Part shown: one piece after another, positions 1-8,901 of the stretch
Numbering within the stretch: the stretch's first letter is position 1
Layout: every line of letters begins with the position of its first letter
Source: Elysia marginata
Taxonomy: Eukaryota > Mollusca > Gastropoda > Plakobranchidae
Length of the DNA stretch: 24,946 nucleotides
Direction of reading: 5' to 3'
Assembly (NCBI GenBank): GCA_019649035.1
Contig: BMAT01006938.1
Coordinates: 155,035 to 179,980, forward strand
The notes under the pieces: model-generated
What the model was told of the DNA's origin: nothing
What the model saw: only the letters and a program-made list of their open reading frames with translations
Databases searched by the model: none
Made by a program: the position numbers and the translations under genes

Positions 1-1055
1 ATCCCGCAACGTGACATTCTATTTCCCACGTTGCTTCCCCAGGTTTACACAAAAAGCATCACTCAACTGCATCACAAACGCAAGTTGATCTATGCTTCCA
101 GTTCCAACAACTATTTTTACTTTGAGAGCAGACTTTACATTAGCTTAATGCAAAATAAAAACTTAACAAGCTTTAATTTTGGGGTCTGTACACTTTTACC
201 GAACAGAATAAAATATCGACATAAATCATATTTCTCCCTGGGAGCATTAATTGTTGCCCTGTTGAGAGGAACAGGGTTGCAACGGCTTTGAAAAAAAAGA
301 AAATAAACTATATACATTTTGAAGGACCAACCTAATCTAAAAAGGGAAAGTTAACATCATTTATGAAAAAAAACTCGGCAATGGAAACCTAGCGCTGATG
401 CCGAGAAACTTAGGCATACAAGTTCAGCGAAGTCTGTCTATTCCTTTAAAAGATGAACTTGCCTTTTATTAAAAAAAAATAACTAAATCAGGGTCTAAGA
501 GCATCAGGTGTAGCAAACGCAAGCATGCCATGTTATTTACATATGAAGCCGAATTTAAAGTTTTATCACATCAGGCTACATTTTAGTTCTCTTTTTCGCC
601 AAATATAATTAGAGCACGAGTGCTTTTCTCGATTATAAACTTAAGCGGAGCTGACAGTAACAGTGGCAGCAAATTTAAACAATTACTTTTTTCCAGCAAC
701 ACAAACTTTTATATCGCCGTAGCAAGTCGGCACGACATTGCTAATAATAATGTTGTTTTTTTTTGTTAGCGCATTCCCTCAATATGAGCTCCTGGAAAGC
801 GCTTGTAGACAAAAGTCGATAAAGTTCACAAAACAAAATCCTGTACAGAAAACACAACTTGAGATTCATCACCATTCACGGCCGTGAGAAGACTTGTCTG
901 ATCACTGCTGTTTTTCTCCGGCTGGAAATTGCACTCAGAAATCACAAATAACGCTCCTGTTCTAAAGTAAAACTAATAGAAATTAAAAATGAAAGTTGCA
1001 TTTAATCATTTTATCGACTTCTGTTCTATGGACCAAATAATGTGAGGAAACCAGG
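1..1055. other. AT-rich non-coding stretch, no gene seen
   Basis: I see no supported gene, RNA gene or clear repeat here. Reading frames are short (86 aa or less), overlap on opposite strands and resemble no family I know. The sequence is AT-rich with short A and T runs. Confidence 0.6.
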
Positions 1056-1324
1056 GCAGATCGGACATACTTCGCTAACAAAAGTTAAGAGTTTGAGCCC
1101 TTTAAAAAGAATAGATCCTTGTTTAACAGACCGTTTTTTGTTAGTTTTACATTGAAATATCTTAAGCTATCAACCAGCTAGAGGTAACATTTTTTTGAAA
1201 CTCTCCTAATAAACATGAAATACACTTTTCGAGAATGATTCTAACTCAAAATTTCAAAGTTCTGAACTGTGTCTGCTATACCCTGGTCGCATCGCTTAAC
1301 GAAGTATGTCTGTCCGTATTTGCC
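1056..1324. mobile_element. possible short inverted-repeat (MITE-like) element
   Basis: GACATACTTCGCTAA at 1064-1078 is matched on the other strand by TTAACGAAGTATGTC at 1296-1310, with 14 of 15 bases complementary. The match extends outward with small gaps: GGCAGATCGGA on the left resembles the reverse complement of the right flank through about 1324. The arms would enclose about 220 bp without coding capacity. No target-site duplication is evident and no second copy was found in the window, so chance or decay remains possible. Confidence 0.35.
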
Positions 1325-1920
1325 ACTCACTCTCTGCCACAAAACGAATCACCGATTTTCGTTCTTCGAGTGCTATGTTTGTTTACCTAAATGAAGTCGC
1401 TACCACGAAACTAGTGGTCTATGACAGTAGCCAGTGAAGCCTGCTAGACTCCTCTACTGATCTAACACCTCAACCGCCACCCATCAAACAGTACAGCTGA
1501 GCCTGATCCAAGCCTTCCTCTTGTTTCTATCACTTCTAGAACTTTTCTCCTTATTTCCTCCTCAACCAGCCCCCCCAACCCCCTCCGCATTCGAACAAAT
1601 TTTTCTCACTGTAAGACTTAAGTATACCCACTTTGCGTTGCCTTTTTCGCAACTTCTATGAAACCTCCATTCGCCTCTTTTTAACTTATCAAACAAAGAC
1701 GAGAAGACAGACAAAGATATCTTCGTGCTTGTTTCAACAACTGTTGATTTCAGCCCCCACCTCATTAAACTTAAAATCATGTTGCAAACAAGAAGACATA
1801 GCAACAGACAAAGTCGTCGTCTCTAAACATACCTGTACACGAAGCCCCGTAGTTTGACAAGTTTCGATAAACAGTTAAGATTCTCTCCAAAAATAATTTA
1901 CTTCTCAGTCCAAGTCAATC
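1325..1920. other. non-coding stretch, no gene seen
   Basis: This stretch holds only short overlapping frames on both strands (74 and 80 aa, mutually antisense) with no recognisable domain. There is a C-rich patch near 1568-1585. Nothing else stands out. Confidence 0.55.
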
Positions 1921-2195
1921 TATTTTCCTGTCAGTATCTGTACGCATCTCTCCTTCTCTCTATCTCCTTCTACCCATCAAATGTCTTCTTGTATGTCTAC
2001 CTATCTCCCATTTAACGCTTATTTCTCCATCTTCCTCTCTTTGTCCTCTCCCCTGCCCCGTTCTGTCTTTATTACCATGATTATGCCTCTTTATCCTCTT
2101 CCCCCAATCAGAGGAATTCCTCATCCCTACCTTTCTTTCCATACAACCTTCTCTCCTCCTCTCCCACTCCCCTTTCCTCTCTCTCGTTATTACTT
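1921..2195. repeat. pyrimidine-rich (CT) low-complexity tract
   Basis: The + strand is strongly biased to C and T over about 270 bases, with many TCTC, CCTC and CTTCC blocks and few purines. It is probably a degraded CT microsatellite. The apparent 60-74 aa frames here are products of this composition. Confidence 0.7.
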
Positions 2196-2504
2196 TAATT
2201 ACTGAGGATTATCCGGGGGACTATTTCCTCTGTCAGAATAGTTCCATTACAACATTACTAATGAGTGTCTTCCTATATATTTCAAGGAGACCAGTGGATA
2301 ACTAGTTCATACTATCTCAATCCCATTCCTTGTCTTCCTTTCTACGTTTCTCTAGCGCATGAAAAATTTAGAGATAGAATATCATCTTGGCGTTGACTAA
2401 TTTAGCTGTGGACATTAACGATGTAACTTCTCCGTAGTTATTTGGGCTTCCTGAGGGTAACTTTCCCCAAATATTCTATGCAGTTAACGGCTGCATTGAT
2501 TCCA

Positions 2505-2640
2505 TTTCTATTTTCTCTTCTTCTGCATCTCTCTGTGTCTCTGTATTTGTTTGTCAGTCAACCTCTCTCTGCCTCTCTGTCTCTGCGTCGGTGTCTCTTT
2601 CTGTATATATAATTTCCCTTTACCTCTCTGTCTCCCATAT
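2505..2640. repeat. degenerate CTCT/CTGT microsatellite
   Basis: Repeated TCTCTG, CTGTCTCTG and CTCTCTGCC blocks form an eroded mixed CT/CTGT repeat. It is complementary in type to the GA/GACA tails at 18962-19070 and 19640-19755, but no flanking homology to those units was found. Confidence 0.65.
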
Positions 2641-2715
2641 CTACCTATATCATAAAAAAAGTTTGCGCTTTACTTCCTCTCGTCTTCAGTGCCCTCTACC
2701 TATTTTATGTTAGCC

Positions 2716-3052
2716 GTGTCGCAGTCAGTGCAGCTGAATCGAATGTGGCTTTGTTTTATATTCTAAGACATTTCTATTTTCTACAAAACATTTTCTCAGA
2801 CTCCAAACGCCAAAAAAATTTGAATAAATTTTCAATGTTTTGCAGAAAGATAAAAGTTATCAAAAATTTTTTTTTACCTGAGATGTACAGGAATAGAAAG
2901 GGAAAAAAGACTTAAATTATCTGAGATGTACAGGAATAGAAAGGGAAAAAAGACGTAAATTATCTGAGATGTACAGGAATAGAAAGGGAAAAAAGACTAC
3001 TCGTAAATTATATATCTCGACATCCGACTCATTTGTTCTTTCGCAGGACATG
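2716..3052. mobile_element. eroded TIR element, GAGTCGG family
   Basis: The right end (about 3017-3052) read on the minus strand gives an ATGTCCTGCG stretch, then AATGAGTCGGATGTCGAG, matching the ends of the elements at 10599-10879 and 22274-22506. The left end (2716-2750) reads GTGTCGCAGTCAG, then CTGAATCGAATGTGGC, an eroded match to the same terminus, and is followed by an AAGACATTT block also found inside the other copies. A 43-bp triplication has expanded inside. The right end is convincing; the left end is inferred from a weaker match. Confidence 0.5.
2878..3011 (+). repeat. 43-bp tandem repeat, three copies
   Basis: Units start at 2878, 2921 and 2964. Each begins CTGAGATGTACAGGAATAG, continues with a GGGAAAAAAGAC block and ends in AAATTAT. 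The first two are almost identical; the third carries about 4 extra bases before AAATTAT. Low divergence suggests recent expansion inside an older TIR element. Confidence 0.92.
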
Positions 3053-3284
3053 ATGTCTGTGGAAACACTGAGCTTTCAGCTAACACCTGCAATATCACTC
3101 CTCGTAACTCACCACAAACCATAAACCCACAATTCTCAACCGCATTCCATCTCCACCCCTCACATGCACTCCGTACCTGTATGAGGCGTTGTGGTCTACT
3201 TGTAAACACTCGATTTTTGCACCGCTGCTTTTAGCAGGTCGACATTTAGTTTTTAAGAAAGGTTGTTTACAATTAACCGTTGTC

Positions 3285-3350
3285 AGGGTTAAATGAGTAC
3301 CCGGCTATGTGCAGTGAGAGATATTGTTAGTATTCTAGAGTGATGCCCTT
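3285..3350 (+). repeat. dispersed repeat, GTTAAATGAGTACCCGGC family, copy 1
   Basis: The copy begins at GGGTTAAATGAGTACCCGG and runs through GCAGTGAGAG and TATTCTAGAGTGAT. It aligns with few differences to the minus-strand copy at 7941-8000 and more loosely to the minus-strand copy at 5063-5110. Sequence before GTTAAAT is not shared, so this may be one terminus of a larger element. Confidence 0.65.
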
Positions 3351-5062
3351 TAACTGAAATTCCTCTGCGAGTTTAAAACGAAGTTGTTTGAGGATGAACT
3401 TGTCGCGAACTTGTGCAAAGTGCTTACAGCTTTTTAGTGGAAAAGACGCCATAATAATTCTTAAACCACTCCATATTTGTCATTGTTATACAGAGTTAGG
3501 GAAGGAATCCGCGATATTTTTCTTTTTTTTTATTTCCGTCTCTCTCAAAAAAAAATTCATATTATTCCATTCTTTGGTATTTTTTCCTCTTTTCTCTCAT
3601 TCCGCCTATCTCAAATATAGAATGTACAACGTTAAATCCATTAACTGTCTATGAACACACTTTTTTCTAGCTGTCACTCTACCGTTCATTCACTTGCTAT
3701 TAAAAACAAAACATGCTTTTTTTACTCTTTATCCTAATAATTATTAGCCCTACCATGTTTGTATTTCCTTACTGTTCGCTTTTCAACTAATCTCTCATAT
3801 CAGACAATTTAAGAGCGCAGCGTATATATTTTCTGGGTTTTTCTCAGATGTGAAGAGAAGAATAGATTAAAGCATTTGATAAGTCAAGAATATCTCTACT
3901 ACCACTAAATTCATTAGAATTTAGCGTTCCATGTACATAACTTTGATCACTGAGTACGGGGTTCGTAATAACTTTTTACTAGCTTTGGCTAAAGGGAAAG
4001 ACAAAACTACGCTATTACAATTTTTTGCCGAGTAGGCCCCTTTACCATTTCTAAACACGTCGATGGAGAAGACATGACAAAGTTATAAGATTCTATGAAA
4101 TAACGCGTCTCTTAGGAAAGTCATTTCATGAAAGAAACTGATCAAATTATGATAACTCACTTGTTCTGTATAAACGAAGACAGCTAAATAATCTCTAAAG
4201 TGTTCATGAATTAAAGAAAACTTAGCAGATCAAGTGCAAATATCTTAATAAACAATGAGTTATTAATACCTACGATGGGAGAAAATTGATGTTAAAGTTT
4301 GTTTAAATACAGCCAACTAGGTTTAGCGTAATTTCATTTTAATGATATCTTAAATGAAGACATTATTCTTACACCCATCAATATGAACTATCTAGGTATA
4401 TTGTACTGTTTGGGACAATCCTGTCGTTTTAAAGAAGACTCGTATATCAAGAGAGACAATTTTAAAGACAGCCAAAAAAAAATAACCAATTTACTCAAAC
4501 TTCGTACATACAATAAATCTATAACTATGTTAACGCAAGAATGGATCGGGCTAGAAAACTCTAACCTATGCAAAAAGATGCGCCTCTTTTCACTCCATTG
4601 TGCTGATAAAAAAAAACCTGACTTTACCATTTCTGCACATGCGATGTTTTTCCTCAAAGCGGGAAAACCACAATGTAGTAAAAAAAACATTAAGGAAGTA
4701 ACTGCACTTTGATTGTTCGCGCATTGTAGTAAGAGACAACTATTTAACATTAATATAAAGGCATTACATTCCCGGTTAAAACAATAGTAGCGTTTCCTAG
4801 AAGTATCTATTATCGTGCACATTTTATCATACGTATATCCAACGCCTAAGATCGATTAAGCTGACCTCTCTGTGACCACAAAAACGGGAAAACTTTAGTG
4901 AAGAGGCGGTTGTATTGTTGTTCTCTTGTAAAGCAAAGATCATTTTTATTGAGCGGTAAAGTGCACTAAGCGCTTTACCTAAGCTCCTTTCCAGGTCATT
5001 TCCAACCAAATTATCTTCTACACTCACAAAGGAGCAGCAGTTTAACCACATCCCTCCAACTG
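3351..5062. other. AT-rich non-coding stretch, no supported gene
   Basis: The longest frames here overlap antisense: 144 aa on the minus strand (4388-4822) and 109 aa on the plus strand (4383-4712). Neither resembles a protein family I recognise, and two opposed frames over one region are more likely chance. Homopolymer A and T runs are frequent. No RNA gene was recognised. Confidence 0.55.
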
Positions 5063-5110
5063 ACTGAGAGGATATTCTTCCCTGCTAATAACCGGCTACT
5101 CATTTAACCC
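5063..5110 (-). repeat. dispersed repeat, GTTAAATGAGTACCCGGC family, copy 2 (diverged)
   Basis: Read on the minus strand, this gives GGGTTAAATGAGTAGCCGG, then a GCAGGGAAGAATAT stretch, aligning with copy 1 at 3285-3350 with several substitutions. Homology fades after about 45 bases. Confidence 0.5.
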
Positions 5111-5790
5111 CCGAGTTTGTCGATGCAAAGCGTGTGAATCACAGATTATATATAAAAGTGAATAGCCTTTTGCAAAAACTGAAAGATGACCTGCCTTGAC
5201 TTCTCTTTCAGTAAGCCGAGTTTCTATCAATATACCCGGACGTTACACGTTTATTTTACCCCCCCCCCTCCCTTTGAAGAAAAAAATAAGATACCCTAAG
5301 TCTTTGTAAAAGGAAAAAAAACCGACGCCGTCATAGGTATTTGTTTTTGGGTGGTTTTTTTGTTTCAAATTGTGCAGTTGTCTTCATAATATACACAACT
5401 AGCATATTAAATGTGATAACCATAGAAATCGAGTTTTTTTTATGAATCAGGCCCAAGTCTATTTTTGATATTACTATACTAATAAGAAAAAAAGTATAGT
5501 CTTAAACCGTCGAAAGCAGTCTTAGAACTTTACCTTTTGCCCCCAGCAGACCCAGAAACACCAGAACGAAACCAAAACTGCCTAATAAGAGCTCAGATAC
5601 AAAACATTCATTAAAGTTTAAACACTTTCTGTAGTCATAATTATATCCATTTTATAGGTAGTTAACTGAGAAAAGTATTGAAATTGCTTTCTTAAGGTAT
5701 ACACATCATGAGTCGCAGTTGGAATCCAACCCGAAACAACCGAGTAACGAGTACGAGTTGCAAACTTGAAGATCGCTTTTCCACAAAAAG
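5111..5790. other. non-coding stretch with C and A homopolymers
   Basis: No gene was recognised. A C run lies near 5260-5269 and several A/T runs follow. This segment leads up to the SINE at 5791. Confidence 0.55.
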
Positions 5791-6097
5791 AGACTGGCTC
5801 TGTGGCCTAGCGGTAAGACACTTGCTCAGAGATCGGGAGGTGCGTGTTCGATTCCCGGCCGAGTCAAACCACGGACTTTAAAATTGGTATTAGCAGCTGA
5901 TCCGCATAGTGTCTGGCATAATGGATTTAGTGCTAAGTCTGGTCGGCCCGATCTCAGGATAATGTGACTGGGTGTAATGTTTGCAAGCGCTCCTAACATT
6001 ACAGTGTGGCAGCACGCTTTCATCTGTCCCAAGCGCCATCTCTGATATAACCTTGTATTTGTAAAGAGACGTTAAAATTCAACCAACCAACCAACCC
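5791..6097 (+). mobile_element. tRNA-derived SINE, about 305 bp
   Basis: The head (about 5795-5864) is tRNA-like. It has an A-box-like TGGCCTAGCGG (5803-5813), a B box GTTCGATTC (5846-5854), and ends GGCTC / GAGTC that can pair as an acceptor stem. A tRNA-unrelated body follows, carrying TCAGGATAATGTGACTGG (5954-5971) and GTGGCAGCACG (6006-6016), both nearly shared with the SINE at 11661. The 3' end has TTGTAAA and a short CAAC repeat tail (AACCAACCAACCAACC). Flanking CCACAAAAAGA (5781-5791) and CCCAAAAAAGA (6095-6105) could be an imperfect target-site duplication (9 of 11). A polymerase III transcript is expected from family knowledge. The head is unlikely to be a functional tRNA. Confidence 0.85.
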
Positions 6098-6105
6098 AAA
6101 AAAGA

Positions 6106-6758
6106 TGGTTGAAGTTCTCCTCAACAATCATTATCCCTGGACAAATAAGAGTCGCAACTCTCATGCACACGTTTCTAAGTGATTCGTGAATTATTTCACA
6201 CCGATACAATAAGGCAGCTCACATAACTAATTGTTTTACACTCAACCGGAACCTTAATTAGGAAGGGCGTTGTAAAATGTAAAGATCAGAATGAATACGA
6301 AAAATCAATATTAATGTGCATCGAACTGTCTACATTATTTTCTATAACCAACTTAAATATTAAAGTTTTCCTTAAAGGTGAACACGCAATTGGTACTCTC
6401 AATCCATATTATCGCTCTAAATCTACACCTTCAACAGTATGGACAAAAATGTCCTCATGTAGTTCAAACGTGAAAAACCTTTGTTGGTTTGTGAGGGGTA
6501 TAGAAAAGGCTTTCGTAAGACTTAACAAGGCCATTCATTTTATTTCAATAAAAAAACCATGAGAGACGAATAGAAAAAAATGCTTCGAAACAAACTCAAG
6601 TTAGGATAGGCATATTGCACAAAGAATTAGTGTTCCTTTCCCAAGGAAGCTAAGCCACATGACGTGCTTGCGTCAAACATCCGTGATGACAAAAACAAAG
6701 TAAACTGTTAAAGAAACTTTGCAGCTGTGACAGCCTATCTTTTACTGGTAAAGGTTTC
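6106..6758. other. AT-rich non-coding stretch, no gene seen
   Basis: Only one 82-aa frame (6314-6562) occurs, without recognisable domains. Near 6660-6690 there are CRE/AP-1-like fragments (TGACGTG, TGATGAC) that could be regulatory or chance. Confidence 0.5.
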
Positions 6759-6765
6759 TATAAAA
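6759..6765 (+). promoter_or_regulatory. TATA-like box, candidate promoter of the lectin gene
   Basis: TATAAAA lies about 2.1 kb upstream of the lectin ATG and about 160 bp upstream of a consensus 5' splice site. If used, transcription would start near 6790. Such a heptamer is common by chance in AT-rich DNA; it gains weight only from the nearby donor and from the splice acceptor just before the lectin ATG. Confidence 0.25.
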
Positions 6766-6789
6766 CTGTGCTACAAGCGGATGTAGATA

Positions 6790-6923
6790 TATTAGTATCA
6801 CACTGGTTAATACCAGAGAGCTGTTTTAACACCCCGCAGTAGTAACAGTTCATGCCAAAACGGGCACTCTACAATTCACAGTTAGTGAGGTTTTGTGTTT
6901 CTCCGATCCAGACTCTTTTACAG
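6790..6923 (+). other. candidate 5' non-coding exon of the lectin gene
   Basis: The segment ends at CAG followed by GTAAGC (6921-6929), a near-perfect 5' splice site, and lies downstream of TATAAAA at 6759-6765. Splicing to the acceptor at 8893 would remove an intron of about 1970 bp. The ATG at 6854 would read out of frame with the lectin after splicing, so the exon would be untranslated or hold a short upstream frame. The left boundary is a guess of about 25-30 bases past the TATA-like box. Other donors are possible. Confidence 0.25.
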
Positions 6924-7689
6924 GTAAGCTATTTGAAATGATGAGATATAACAGATTCATGTTTTAAACCGTTGTAGATTATATATATTTTCAATCAAAA
7001 TGGGAGACGAGCATTCAGTAAACGAAAGCCGATTTTAAGTAGAATTTGGCTGTTCACAAAAGCATAACATACATAAACAAAAATTTTATTCATAGGTTCT
7101 TTTTACAAAAAAAAAAAGATAATAGATTGTTTCAAATCAGTTGAAGTTCATGCCTATAGTAAAATACATAAGTGACTCTTCAGTAAACTGAACGTTAGAA
7201 ATCTTTAAATAGACAGATTTGAAGACACGAAGAGCATTGACATGTTTAGATTGACTGATCTGAGAATTACAGAGCTAGGTCTTGTATTGCAAATTAACTT
7301 CTGCGTTTATCGACTAAGTTAACTCATGTACTTGATTATTAACGTTTTCCTCACCTCAAAGCATAGAAGAACATTAGATTATAATAGACAAATGACAGAT
7401 ATGCCTAGGAGATTTATAAACCGATTTCATTCATGAAAAAATAAATTAATACCTGTTTTTTTTTTACTTTTAACTTAAAGCAACTTTACATTATATCAAA
7501 TTTTTTACCCATCGTTTTTTTTTTCGTTTGTGAAATTTGCCTTGCGGATATTATACCTTCGGGCAATTCAGAAGGATGAAAAAATGTGTTTATTTCAATG
7601 ATTGCGCTAACCAAAATATGGATCAACTGCATACGAATATTTTTGATCGACATCAGCGTGTGAAAAGTAAATAGTGTTCGTATGTATCA
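6924..7689. other. AT-rich non-coding stretch, possible intron
   Basis: No gene was recognised. It has long T and A runs (for example near 7455-7465 and 7515-7525) and no repeat shared with the rest of the window that I could see. If the candidate 5' exon is right, this is part of the lectin gene's first intron. Confidence 0.45.
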
Positions 7690-8008
7690 CCTAGTCCGCT
7701 AAAATGCTCTGAGCGTTTTATGTTATGAGATCCCCGGCAGATCAGTATAGAGACAGCGCGCGGACGATGGCAGCATATGACGTAAAAACACATATAGGTA
7801 GCGTGAGTTTTACAGATGGCGATTGGATAACGGATCCCGTTTACCATATCAGCCGTTCTGGATTTCCTCCTGTATGAGCTTCGTCCTCCTGAGCGGGCCG
7901 TTCATGCATGGTCGCTATTATTACCATCTGAAGTCACAGTATTACTCTAGCATACTGACAAGGGTCTTTCACTGCCCACAGCCGGGTACTTATTTAACGC
8001 TTGATTGA
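7690..8008 (-). repeat. dispersed repeat, GTTAAATGAGTACCCGGC family, copy 3
   Basis: The firm part is 7941-8000. On the minus strand it reads GCGTTAAATAAGTACCCGG, then a GGGCAGTGAAAGA stretch and ATGCTAGAGTAAT, aligning to copy 1 at 3285-3350 over about 60 bases. The adjoining 7690-7940 is richer in G+C than its surroundings and may be the body of the same element, but no second copy of that part occurs here, so the left limit is uncertain. Frames of 61-64 aa over it are not recognisable. Confidence 0.5.
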
Positions 8009-8061
8009 GAGTAGGAAATGTGTGTAAAAAGCTAATCAGAATGCTTTTTGCTGAACTGCAT

Positions 8062-8077
8062 CTATATATATATATAG
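8062..8077. repeat. (TA)n microsatellite
   Basis: A short TATATA run of about eight dinucleotides. Confidence 0.85.
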
Positions 8078-8364
8078 ATAATTGGTTAACATGAAACCAT
8101 GAGTCTGCACAATGTGGTAATTTTAATGAACAATAAAATTTTATAATGAAAATTTATTCGCAGTACAAAGTCGCCAAATTTTTTAGAGCATTGTAGTTTC
8201 ACGCCCCTGAAAGGAAAAAATTCTGTTCAAAACATAAACGCATTGAACTATTTATAATATCAGACAAAAATGGTAATGTAGATTAAATAAAATTGGCATC
8301 AAGTACGAAAACTTCATTTTTTTTTCTTGCACGCACATTTAATTCAAGAATTGTTCCCTCTCAA

Positions 8365-8436
8365 GCGGCGTCGTGTTCTAGTGGTAGATATTTGTCTTTA
8401 GAAAGAAAAGGTGTGGGGTTCGAGCCTAGGCAGAGC
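8365..8436 (+). mobile_element. degenerate tRNA-like SINE head
   Basis: TGTTCTAGTGG (8374-8384) resembles a polymerase III A box, and GGTTCGAGCC (8418-8427) fits a B box at tRNA-like spacing. The arms do not fold convincingly and neither the SINE core nor the tail seen at 5791 and 11661 follows, so this looks like a truncated remnant rather than a tRNA gene. Confidence 0.5.
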
Positions 8437-8486
8437 AGTTGTACAACAACACTAGGGTTTTGACGCAAGTCACTCAAGAGTTTTAA

Positions 8487-8735
8487 CAGATAACCAGGAC
8501 AAATCAGTTACAAGTAGGAAATTTTACAGCTGAGTTTTTATTAGTCTCAAAAACACACCTTCTTTGTCTTTCAAGACTTTGAAAAAGTTATAAATATAGC
8601 TTTTAAACTATTGCACTCTCAAAAGAACAGAAATGGCTCACTAAAATATGCCTCGCTTTTATTGGGGAATGAGTCGGATGTTGCAAGCAAAATTTATATT
8701 TTTTCGAGCATATTTGGACGCTGCGTTGCTTCAAC
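8487..8735 (+). repeat. lectin-flanking repeat, copy A (5' side)
   Basis: This segment aligns with 10120-10330 and 10430-10660. Shared blocks are AAATCAGTTACAAG, GGAAATTTTACAGCTGAG, TTATTAGTCTCAAAAAC, GTTATAAATATAGCTTTT and a terminal GGGAATGAGTCGGATGTTGC. The first ~65 bases of copies B and C are missing here; a tRNA-like remnant lies in their place. Orientation is the same as B and C. Confidence 0.85.
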
Positions 8736-8878
8736 TTATACTTCTCTGTGCTTTTAGAATTTTTTTTGTAGATAATGCAACTAAGGTTACTTTTTTAGAG
8801 CATTGTGTGAAGTATGCGCTGTAAAAACGTACCTCTTAAATTTATTTCTCTACTTAATAGCCTAAATGTTTTGATAAT

Positions 8879-8893
8879 CTAACTTTTTTTCAG
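8879..8893 (+). promoter_or_regulatory. 3' splice site just before the lectin ATG
   Basis: CTAAC, a consensus-like branch point, is followed by eight T and CAG, a canonical polypyrimidine tract and acceptor. It lies 8 bases upstream of the ATG at 8902. It implies an intron in the 5' leader, so the first exon is upstream and non-coding. Branch point and AG are unusually close (about 10 bases), so another upstream A may be the real branch point. Confidence 0.6.
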
Positions 8894-8901
8894 CCGTCAA
8901 C

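Noticed and set aside
2878-3011. CRISPR-like array
   Set aside because: The three units are directly adjacent with no unique spacers, and the window is eukaryotic.
4383-4822. Overlapping frames of 144 aa (minus) and 109 aa (plus)
   Set aside because: They oppose each other over the same bases, show no domain or signal I recognise, and have no flanking splice or start context. Chance in AT-rich DNA is the simpler reading.
5795-5864. A functional tRNA gene
   Set aside because: A and B boxes are present, but the anticodon arm does not fold cleanly and a SINE body and tail follow directly.
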